Part shown: positions 24,901-36,900 of the stretch, piece by piece | Numbering within the stretch: the first letter of the stretch is position 1 | Layout: the number at the start of each line of letters is the position of its first letter | DNA from: Margaritifera margaritifera | Lineage: Eukaryota; Mollusca; Bivalvia; Unionida; Margaritiferidae | Reading direction: 5' to 3' | Length of the DNA: 64,000 nt | NCBI GenBank assembly: GCA_029931535.1 | Contig: JAQPZY010001266.1 | Coordinates: forward strand, 954,001 to 1,018,000 | The notes under the pieces: model-generated | The model's database searches: none | Told to the model about the DNA's origin: nothing | Seen by the model: the letters and a program-made list of their open reading frames with translations, nothing else | Made by a program: the position numbers and the translations under genes

Positions 24901-27900
24901 TAAAATAAGACTTCGATGTATTAAAAACGTACAGTCCAGACTTTGATGTATTAAAAACGTACAGTCCAGAATTTGATGTATTTATACTTACAGTCCAGAC
25001 CTCGATATATTAAAAACGTACAGTCCAGACTTTGATGTATTAAAAACGTACAGTCCAGACCTCGATGTATAAAAAACTTACAGTCCAGACTTCAATGTAT
25101 TTAAACTTACAGTTCAGACTTCCATGTATTAAAAACGTACAGTCCAAACTTTGATGTATTAAAAACTTACAGTCCAGACATTGATGTATTTAAACTAACA
25201 GTCCAGACCTCGATGTATTAAAAACTTACTGTCCAGACTTTAATGTATTTAAACTTATAGTCCAGACTTCGACTTCGATGTATTAAAAACTTACAGTCCA
25301 GACTTTGATTATTTAAACTTAATCCAGACTTTGATGTATTAAAAACTTACAGTCCAGACTTCGATGTATTCGAAATTTACAGTCCAGGTTCAAATGTCTT
25401 TCATTTTGTAAACCCAAGAATAATAAAATAGTTTGCTTACCTCCAGGAGAACTTTTGTACTAACCCCTGCATCGGCGTTGGCGTCCGCACATTAAAAGCA
25501 TATACATTATCATGCAGTGTGCATCCTAGAATTTGAAACTTAGCTATCTAGGATTCTTTGTAAGTACTATGCCCTTGATCTATATTTACCGCTATACTAA
25601 TTTATTTATTTTTATTTTGCTTTTAGCCCACTGTTATGTATGATGTTTATATAATATTATAAATATTTTAGGAAATTATAAATGTTTCTTCACTTTAATA
25701 TTTGCTTAAATCTTTATGTTTATTAGGAAAAACATGTATAACTAGTGTCCTTGAATTAGGTTGTTTTGATCAATATGTTTTCTCAATTTGAAGGTCAAGG
25801 TTGATTTTTGTTTACAAGTAAAAATTCCATTAAGATGACACACATTCTAGAACATTCTGTCATGTGACCAATCTAGAACATTCTGTCATGTGACCAATCT
25901 TTATATATATCATGTTTGGTGGACATTTTGTTCAGTTTTGACATTACCATCAGTCTTGTAAAGAGCTATTACAGTTGTGAAAATTCATTCCAAATTCTAA
26001 GAGAGGAATTATTTTAAATATTCATTGGATTATAACAGTGCTCATAAACTTTTGGATTTTGGATTTTTAATTGATGATTTTGGAATTTAAGTGAACTTAT
26101 TAAGATATTTTGGAATACTTCATTTTGACATCAGCACATCAAGATTACTAGTACATCAGGACTTTGGAGACCATTAGCACATCATAACATTCAAGGACAC
26201 AGCCGTGAATTCAGAACATTCTATATTAAGGACTTGTGATTAGAACAATCATTCTTATTGGATTATTAGGATTTCAAAACACATTATTTTAGATTTTTCA
26301 TTTTAATTATCTAGTAATAAATTGCTTGTTGATTTTTACTTGATTTGTTGGTTTCACTTTCTTTCTGTTACATTTTTCTTAGACCATAGAGTCGTAACAC
26401 CACGATTACATGGAGTTTTGCACATGATTTATTTACTATTGTATTTAGATTCATGAAACTTGACAATGAGGTTTTGGTTTATTTCTCAGGCACTGTTCGT
26501 GACATAATCATTACACATGGCGATTGTATGCATTTCTGTCAGAGATACAGCCTGACAAGAAAAGCTGGTCAGTGTGGCCTATATTAAACGTTTTACAGGC
26601 TTTGGTTAATATTCTCGTTAAGGTAATTTCTCTTATACTTCTCACCGTGAGGTCAGGAAACTTGAAGGTTGTATGCATCTCTGTGAGTATTAAACAATTT
26701 CCACAAGAATAGATCACGGTAACCTATATTTCTTGGATTTTGGTCGATTCTTGTGATCAGGGTAATTTCTCTGGCACTGTTTATGCTGGTATGACTTCGG
26801 AAAGCATCTGTTTGATTACTACACAATGTCTACACAAGTAGATCACTCAGCTACACATTGTATTTTACGTTACTCAGAATCAAGTTAGTGTTTATGTGTA
26901 AATTTTATTCTATGTCATTATCCATGCTAATAGTATGAAAAATGATAAAGTAATGTACCTATGTGTGTACTGCACACTGTCTTGAATAGAGGACGTATAA
27001 TTTGGTGGAATAGGAGTAATGGTGCTTGCAAACAAATGATATCGCAGTGCCGTAAGTGGAGCAGGTGGATATAAGCAAGAATTTTTGAATAAATATTATA
27101 TACAAACAACATTAAAATACATTAGTCACGTAAATTTCATCCATTTTTAAAATGGCCGCCACAAATCTTGCTATTAACTGGAACCGGAGTACATGGGCAC
27201 GAAATTACTCTGATTACAATCCAGAAGTGGAAGTTAGTATTCAAAATCAGCACATGATTAATAAGGACAAGATATCATTACTAAATGAGAGTAATATTAG
27301 TTCCTCCAAATCCAAACCCACCTCCATTTTGAATACACAACAAAAATAATAAGTATTTCACACAAATTGAGACTAGAAGGAGCCAAGACAAAATACATAC
27401 TCATGATAAATGCAACTGTAGATATCGAGTAGCTGTCAATTGCAAGATTATTTACGTCCTGTATTTGATTTTTGTTTCACCTTTTTAAGAGACAAAAAAA
27501 AAAAATAAAATAAAAAAAATAACCCGATGGTGGGCAAATAAAAACAAACAAAACAAAACAACAACATGATTTGATTATACTGGTCGTGAATAAATCTCAG
27601 GAATTGTACAGTTCATAAAAATGTTTGATTGAATAAATTGATTGCGTTATTCAAACCATTGGAATGTTCTCAGTAAGTCCACTTACCCGGTAGGGGATGA
27701 CCATATCGCTCTTCTCCCTACTATGGGAGACTATAGCAGGCACCAAATGGCCGGAACCATTCCTCATCGAGTGACGTTGGTATGGTACGAGGATCATACC
27801 AATCAAACATAATAATTTGTATTCTTGTTTACGTATGCACGAGGGACCCCGGGTGGCCGAGTGGTCTAAGGCGCTCGCCTTTACAGATCACTGACATCTC

Positions 27901-30900
27901 ACCTCTGTCCGCGTGGGTTCGAGTCTTGGGTTCGGCCAATGTGGTCATGTGAGAAAGTTTGCCAGTAGCTTCCCGTGGGTCGGTGGTTCTTTCCGGGGTT
28001 TTCTCGGGTTCTTCCTCCACCAAATATACTGCCGCCATGTATAGCCTATCATGTGCTGAAAAATGGCGTTAAACCCATAACAACCAACCAACGTACGCAC
28101 GAGTTTGTGATTTATATATGTAATTGTACGACATGACCTCATCATTATTGTGTCATTACCATTTCTCTGTCTTATTATTAATCTCATAAAGGAGAAAATA
28201 CAGATGGATTAGATTGGATAGGAATTGTACTATTCATAAAAATGTTTGATTCACAACATTGACATTTCAAAATCAGTTCTAATTAATATGTCCATGATTT
28301 ATAGGATTATATTTTTTATTGTTTCGACATATGAAAGTAATTATTCCTTTTGTTCAACATTGTTTCATTGTTTTTGTGCCCACCACTTTGTTATCTAAAT
28401 GACCTGTTACACAATCGCATAACATAATTCTACGAACCCAGTTTTGTTGGTCACAAATTCGGTATTTGAATATTTGTCTGCTTTGAGTTGTATACTTGGT
28501 CAACGTTTAGCAATTACAATTTGTTCTTGTTTGAAAATATCAATTATAGCCACAGTAACGGGGTTTTCTAATTTATAATGTAGGGTACTTTGAGTTCCGT
28601 TTGTGTGAACATGACGACCCACACAGCAACATAACTCAGAGTTGTTTGGACCGGCACGTGCTAACGATTTCCGGTACAGGAGGCATCAAGTACGATATAA
28701 ACTCGATATTCCTGGAGTACTATGTGATAAATATAGATCTACCCGATGGCATCACGTGCACATTCTGCGTTCTGCAATGGAAGTACCACGCAGGTCTGAT
28801 TTGTGTACAACAGTATTGTCTTATAATGAACACACTGTCGTAATTTAAAATCAACAGTCTGATATAGTAGTATGCCAATATATAGGTGACGCTGAAAAAT
28901 TGTATAGCCGCCTCTGTATTGTAAAGAATGGTTCTTAGAATGACTTGACGATCTTGTAAAATGTCCAAATGCATTCTTGCAGCGTCTTAATTTTTGTCCA
29001 GCTCGCCGTGGCAGAAGCTCGACATAGCTTGACTAAGGTCGATGTTAAAGTTGTTTAGATTAAACTCGATGTTAATGCTTTTTTTATACTTTCTATCGAA
29101 ATAAATTGCCGGCATGACAAAGGGGAAATCTCTTCCTAAAGAATCAGAAAACATATCTTGATCAACATGTTTCTCGTGGTATATATATAAGTCGGTGGAA
29201 ATAATGTCTTAAGGCAGGAGAACATGTTTCTCGTGGTACAAATAAGTCTGTGAAATAATGTCGTAAGGCAGGAGAACCTGTGATCAGCATTTTTCTCGTG
29301 GTACATCTACGTATGTGTAAATGTCCTAAGGTAGGAGAATGTTTCACGTGGCACAAATACATTTGTGTAAATAATATCTTAAGGCAGGAGAACCAGTAAA
29401 ACCAAATGTAATACTTACTATCCAGATTGCCTTAAAGGAAACTAGACATAGCGATCACTCTGTAGTCCACACGTGAATCCATCAATCCGTCCATACACAC
29501 GCATGTTTATTAAGTTCAGCCTCTTCGTTTTGGCGTAGGATGACAAAACAAACAGGTGCGATTCGTTTAGCTTCGGAAAGGTCACTTGAATTAAAAATTC
29601 TGATCAGTTCATTCAATGTTGAAAAGTGTTTTTTTTTTTTTTTTTTTTTTTTTTTGCTTTTTTTTTGCAGCTAAGTAAGTAAATTGTGGGTTCCACAGAA
29701 AGTGAGTCTCTTGTTTTTAAATTATTTCCAGTGTTACTTCCCATCCAAGGTTTAAGTTTTCGAATTTATTTGCATGCCCTTGTTTTCGAAATCTCTTTTC
29801 ATTATTTGCTTTTATCCTTAAAACCAATATTCCTACTTCTATGCTTTTTCGTCCTGCAGCATAGATTGGGTTTATGTTGTTTTACGGCACAACAACAATT
29901 TTAATGCTATATAGTGCAGAGATAAGTAAAGTGCCTTGCGCAAGTATACACCATGGTAGACTATCCTATGAGCTGTTATTGCTTCCTATTGTATTCCCTA
30001 AGAAAATCAATATTATTTTTTCTCTGATTTTTCCTGGAGAATTGATAACAAGTGAAGAATGTTACTTGCATTCAATAGAAAGCAGCATTAAAGTCTAAAC
30101 AGAAAATAAAATGTTTATTGAGTTCAGCCTCTTTGTTTTGGCGTAGGATGACAAAACAGACAGGTGCGATTCGTTTGGTTTCGGAAAGGTCACTTGCATT
30201 AAAAATTCTGATCAGTTCATTCAAATGCAACTATTGTTAGAAATTGCAACATAATCTATCCTGATTTTGTTATATGCTTTGTTCATGTTAGAGTCATACA
30301 CAAGTCAGATAGTTTTTTGTTGCATCTATATTTTTTATAAAAAAATATAGAAAAATTATGTGAAAATATAAGGAACTAAATTAGTGTAGTAATACCTTGA
30401 ATAGCATAAGGGGAAAACCCATTTTGAACCCATTTGTTTGATAATTATGCATCCTTGATGCGTTCATAGGTAATTATTTTATGCATGTCAGTGAAACAAG
30501 CAAATAAATTATTTTGTGTATATTTTAAGAATGTAATGCTGAAAAAATATGTCGATTCCTTTTTAAAGGTACGAAGTATTAGATTTAGACAATACATATT
30601 TCTTACAAATGCATCTACTATACATATTAATTTGCCACACAGATCATTAGCTTTTAATTTATTTGAACTTCATTTGGATACAGAAAAAACGGATTGCAAT
30701 GTTGTTAATAAATGTATTTTATTTACCTTTAGGGTATAGCTACATTGTGAATGGAACACATGCAGATGGTTCGGTTCTTCCAATATGATGAGATTGTAGT
30801 AATGATTTCAGGATTTGTCACTACAACTGGATTAAGTGTTACTCTGTCTTGACAAAAAGTATGAATTTAGACATTCATGGTCCATTTTGTATGGAAAAGA

Positions 30901-33900
30901 ATTTGATTTGTCCATTCAAGATGACACAGAGAGATATGTTAAGGAATACATTGACGCTCCCGGTCTGATCAATTTTGAGGAATATACAAATGAATGGCTA
31001 TGAAGGCATTATATTTTAAAATTCACTATCCTCAACAGTGTAAATAACTTTTTAACAATTGGAAAATCATGATACACATACATTTATAACACTATTTTTT
31101 GATTCCAAAGTGTATGTGGCAATGTTAAGGCAAGTAATATCTAGACAGTTTTACTTTCCCTCAATCAATTTATTGAGAGATAAGAAGTACCATTATACTT
31201 TTTGTGGGGGCATCTTATTTCCAAAGCAAGAAACTCTCTGGAGATTTTGACCAAAGAGGTTGACAATTTAAGATTTAAAAACACATATAATATTTAAAAA
31301 AATATACCAGAATTGAATACAATTGGTCTTTGCAAATGAAATAATGATTTGTTTGTAAAAACGTATTCTTTCTAGCTCAGATATATCAAAGCAGTTTCAT
31401 TCTGTGATGATGTAACTATGGCAATCAAGTCCGTGATCAGTGTAAGTATGGCAATGGAATCCGTGATGAGGGTAAGTATGGCAATCGAATCTGTGATGAG
31501 TGTAAGTATGGCAATCAAGTCCGTGATGAGTGTAAGTATGGCAATCAAGTCCGTGATGAGTGTAAGTATGGCAATCGAGTCCGTGATGAGTGTAAGTATG
31601 GCAATCGAATCTGTGATGAGGGTAAGTATGGCAATCAAATCTGTGATGAGGGTAAGTATGGCAATCAAGTCCGTGATGAGTGTGAGTATGACAATCAAGT
31701 CCTTGATGAGTGTAAGTACGGCAATGAAGTCCGTGATGAACGTAAGTATGGCAATCGAGTCCGTGATGAGTGTAGGTATGTGTTTGGACTTTACAACCTA
31801 TGACATCACACGAGTCTCTACGTAGTCCAATGTCTAGTAAACTAAACTTCACACTTATGTTTCAATGTTGCTACCATATAGAAGAAGCTGATATATTAAA
31901 TGTGTGCAAGTTTTGTAATTTCTTCTACGTATAATTACACTAATTGAGCCAATCAACTGTTATTGTATTATACTAATTGAACCAATCAGCTGTTATGGCA
32001 TTACACTAATTGAGCCAATCAGCTGTTATTGCATTACACTAATTGAGCCAATCAGCTGTTATGGCACTATACTAATTGAGCCAATCAGCTGTTATTGCAT
32101 TACACTAATTGAGCCAATCAGCTGTTATTGCATTACACTAATTGAACCAATCAGCTGTTATTGCATTACACTAATTGAGCCAATCAGCTGTTATTGCATT
32201 AAACTAATTGAGCCAATCAGTTGTTATTGCATTAAACTAATTTACCCAATCAGCTGTTATTGCATTACACTAATTGAACCAATCAACTGTCATTGCATTA
32301 CACTAATTGAGCCAATCAGGTGTTATTGCATTACACTAATTGACCCAATCAGCTGTTATTGCATTACACTAATTGACCCAATCAGCTGTTATTGCACCCT
32401 ATTGTAGTCCCTAAGGAAATTATTCATATTTTGGTCTGAAATTTTCCTGAAGATTTGCTAACAAGTGAAGTATATTACTTGGATTCAATAGAAAGCAACA
32501 TTAAACCACAAACAAGTTCAGATTTATGGCTTTTCTATAGGATGACAAGCAAAGAGATGTGATTCGATCGCTTTTGGAAAGGTCACTTGGAAAGGTCACT
32601 TGGAAAGGTCACTTGGAAAGGTCACTTGCAGTAAAAGTTCCAGTCAGTTTATTAAAATGTAAATATTTGAAGAAAACGCAACATAAACTTTGCTGATATT
32701 TTGACATGTTGTATCCGCCACAGTAGTGTCTACATAACATATGTTGATATTTTGACATGTTGTATCCGCCACAGTAGTGTCTACATAACATATGTTGATA
32801 TTTTGACATGTTGTAACCGTCACATTACTGCCTACATAACCTATGCTGATATTTTGACATGTTGTATCCGCCACATTATTGCCCAACATAAATAAGATAG
32901 TCTCAGTGCATCTGAACTGATAATTAATGCGCTGGATTTTATCGAAAATGTAGAAAAATGAAGGAAGTATATAAAGAAATAAATTAGTGTAGTCATACAT
33001 TAAGCACTGAACCACAGTGTTCTCCTGTTTCCAATAGAATAGTTTCAGAGTTTTTGATGTGAATATACTATAGATTAGATTTGATGCCATTCGTAGAAGT
33101 GCTATTTTTAATATATTTTCGCATGATCTTTCCAGAGAACAGTTGGGGCTGCGATGAGTCTGGCTGTGGTATTGGACGCGGCCATCAAGAACAATTTTAC
33201 AACTGTGCCGATATCGCCATCTTACCCATTTGTCTAACGGATAATGACACAAATTCCTGGCAGGCAGATGCTGCTTTTGAGGATCCGCAATCCGGTACTT
33301 ATTTGGGAGAAACTGAGAGCTCTTACAGGAGCCCAGTTGGGAGAACGATATGTCAGGGTGTTGGAGTCTGGGAACGTGTATCGAGTATGGCAGAATGGTG
33401 CACACAGAACTGTTTGGGTCCCACCAAATATTGTCCTGAGTCTTTGTGCGCATGTAAACAAGTGGAAGAAAATGTAACGGAAAGTTATCAGGAATACAAA
33501 CCAAATAAGACAACGGCGGCTATAGGGGAAAATACAATAATTCGTGAAGAAGGTACACAAGAAAACCAAACACGCATAGGAAAAGAATCGCAAATTCCTA
33601 AAGCAGATCAAGCAGATCAAGCATACAGAGTAAAGGAATCAGTAAGATTATCTATTTATCTATTTGTCTAATTTAATAGTGTTTCTATACAAAAAAATAA
33701 AAAATATATAATTTTAATAGTGTGATGTGCGTTTTTTTTCGTTGACAAAACAAGAACAAACGAAACCTTTTCTTCGTTACGAGCGATGTATATTATTGAG
33801 ATGAAAATAATAATTGTGTGCAACATAATTTGACGGAACGATTACATTTAGAGTTTTTTTTTTGCCGCAGTTTTGCCACATCATAAACACGCAAAGTCAT

Positions 33901-36900
33901 ATCATAAAGATCGTCAACTCTCTTAGTAAAATGAAGCTAGTAATATTATAATATGACAGTAATGTCAATATTAGTATCCAAAGAAGTGAAATGAAACTAG
34001 CAATACGAGTCATGTCATTATTAGTATGTAAAGTGGTAAATTGAAACTAGTAATATGACTGTCATGTCAGTATTAATATCCAAAGTAGTAAAATGAAGTC
34101 CACAATATTGGCAACTTGTAAACCCCTACCGATTTGAAAAACATAAGATATCAAGGATATAAAAACAATGCACAAAACTTAGTCATCTCTTTCATAAATT
34201 TATAATTTCTAACCTGATTGTCGCCAGGGGGCCTCTAACACGTCATCGCCTTCTCGTTTCAATCCAAAGTGGAGATTTTTCACAAAGACAGCCGCCATAT
34301 TTGCATGGGCGAGTCTGTATTTTTCAGACAACGGGGGTGATGTAGTTCATCGTCTTCTATATGCTCCGAATAATCCCGTAAATTTGGGAGTTACATCCCT
34401 TTTTACGCTTGCCCTTTTTATTTTCAATTTTTTTAAGAATATTAAAACTAAACATTGCAAATATTGTATGCAGATGACAGTCGTTTTTAACCTTCCATGT
34501 ATGTGTAGTCCAAGGAACCTCACCCTTTCACTGAAATTGGACTTTTCCAGGAACCGGAAAAGGACTGAGCAGGCTGGGTTTTTTCCAATCTGAAAACTCA
34601 GATGACAGTGTTAGAGACCCCCTGGCGATAATCAGGTTCGAAATTATAAAATGATGAATGAAATGACTAAGTTTAGTGCATTTTTCATATCCTTGATGCC
34701 TTTCGTTTTTAAAGTCGGTAGGGTTGGGGGGGGGGGGGGAGGGTACAGGCTGCCCGGAGGGTAGGCGAACACTATAGGAATCCAACATTATAATTCCAAA
34801 TTGAATGCTGATGTATCCTTTAGACAGAATGAAACGCTTTTGTCAATACAAATCTAATCCCCAAAACACACCCTGCATACCAAATCACCTAATGTCACTG
34901 TCTCACGAAAAACCAACGCCAGAAGGAACCGATAGTATCTGGCAGTGTAAAAATGACGACAGTGGAAGAGGAAACGTTCAACGTCCTGCGTAAGTCGTAT
35001 ACATACTGTATCCTTCGTCTTTGTCATTTTTCCTCTACATGATACTGCGATAACCCTCTAGCGTCTGTTACCCGATAACCCTCCAGCGTCTGTTAACCCT
35101 ATGTCATATTTCCTCTACATGATACTGCGAGCAACCTCCAGCGTCTGTTAACCCTATGTTGTTGACAGTTTAAGCGATATGGTTTGCAGGGTGTGAACAA
35201 GATGGGAAAATGAGCTACCGTATATACTCGATTATAAGTCGACCCCCCCTCCCCCCTTTTTTAGGGCTCCAAAAAGTGAATTTCTCTTTGACTCTCCTAT
35301 AAGTCGGGGTGTATTTTGGAAGTCAGATCCGTCTGAAGGGGTGACTTCTTACAACTTACAATTTGTCCATCTTTGTGTAATAAAGTCCATTGAAATCCAT
35401 AATGCTTGACATTTTAAATCCATTTATATGATAAATCCACGAATTCAATTATAGGTCACATACCGGTATAAAAATAGAAGTTTAAAATGATCCGATTCAC
35501 AATATCCCGTTATATGTTAATTCCACACGTCGTACAAATAAACAATGAAAGTTAAGTCCACTTTTTTAAGATTCACGGTATCCTGTAAATGTCACTATCT
35601 AATGTCATCTGGTACAAAGTCCAAGAATTAATCCTCATTGTCTGATAAAGTTCTGAAATCCTACATTGTCGTCTAGTCATCGTAAATCTCGTCCGACTCC
35701 GATTCTCGGCTTTACTGTCATATGCGGGTGGTTATGCAGAGACTGAGCTTGGGCTCTGTGAGTAACACTTTGATCATAAAGTCAGAAATCTATTAAAGAC
35801 TGCAATTGAACACATGTCAAATGTGCGGCAAGATCACAGGGAGTTCAAATAGCCACCCTCTGTTACTTGGCACTGAACAAGTATCAAACTCGCGTCTTGA
35901 TCAAAGGGTTGTCACGTGGGAAAACAAAGTGTGTTCTTTACAAGCAAAGGGATTAAGGTCAAAGTATATGCACAGGAAGTTGTAGAACTCTACTTGGCAC
36001 TGAACAAGTATAGATTGCCCGCTCCATCAAAAGGATTGTCAACTTGAAAACAAAGTGAGTCCCTTTGCAACCCAAAGGCTTATCGGCCCACGTGCACTGG
36101 CAGATAACTTGGGAAATATCACTTGGGAATTAAATCTGACTTGTGGAAAAGGAAAATACAAATTAAATCAAAACTTTTATTGCATCAAGCACAGTCTTTA
36201 TACAGCAAAACACAAATATTAATACAAATACTGGTTGTTCGGACTTGCACGAAAATGGAGGCAATATACTTAATAGTAAACACCCACAGTAAACATTGAT
36301 GGACACTTCATTTTGCGGTAGGTAGTATTTAATTTACTGGTCATATTTTCAAATTAATAAAATCCAAATAAATGTAGATACATGTATTGTGTAATGAATA
36401 CCGTCATGAAACGGATAAACACAGTGCATACCATATATGCATTACTGCATAGGAATAGTGGCATGAAAACGTAAAAATATATGAATTGACAGTATCTTTA
36501 TGTAGTGCAAACATCTAGAATTTGCAACATTACCCCAAGATTATTTTTTTTTAATGTCGCGCTTATAAGACGACTCCTATTCTGCATGAATCTAATTCAA
36601 AGTAAAAAAGTCGACTTATAAGCAAGTATATACTGTATTTGTTTGTTTGATTTGACAGAACTTTATGTAACATAATGATTCATGTGTACGTAATGATCAT
36701 GAAATATTTTATTCTTTCAAACATCTTGCACACCATTTCAGTGATCTAAATTAATGTATGTGTGACGTGTTCGTTACAAACATTCTTCTTTCTTACAGCC
36801 AATTAATAGTTTTTACTTTTTTTCGTTCTTTCTTCATTTTGTTTAGCAAACAGATCATAACATTTTGGAACCCCAACATAGAAGAAAGGGAGCAAGAGTT

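Noticed and set aside
27844..27930. tRNA-Leu/Ser gene
   Set aside because: The A and B boxes are good, but no acceptor stem closes, and the sequence continues into a body repeated at 56122; it is a SINE head.
31372..31852. Three overlapping long frames on both strands
   Set aside because: A 30-bp tandem repeat keeps all frames open; there is no start context or domain.
33081..33671. Single-exon gene starting at 33084
   Set aside because: The frame joins exon 3 exactly at the AG at 33135, restoring AA15 sequence; residues before that are intron.
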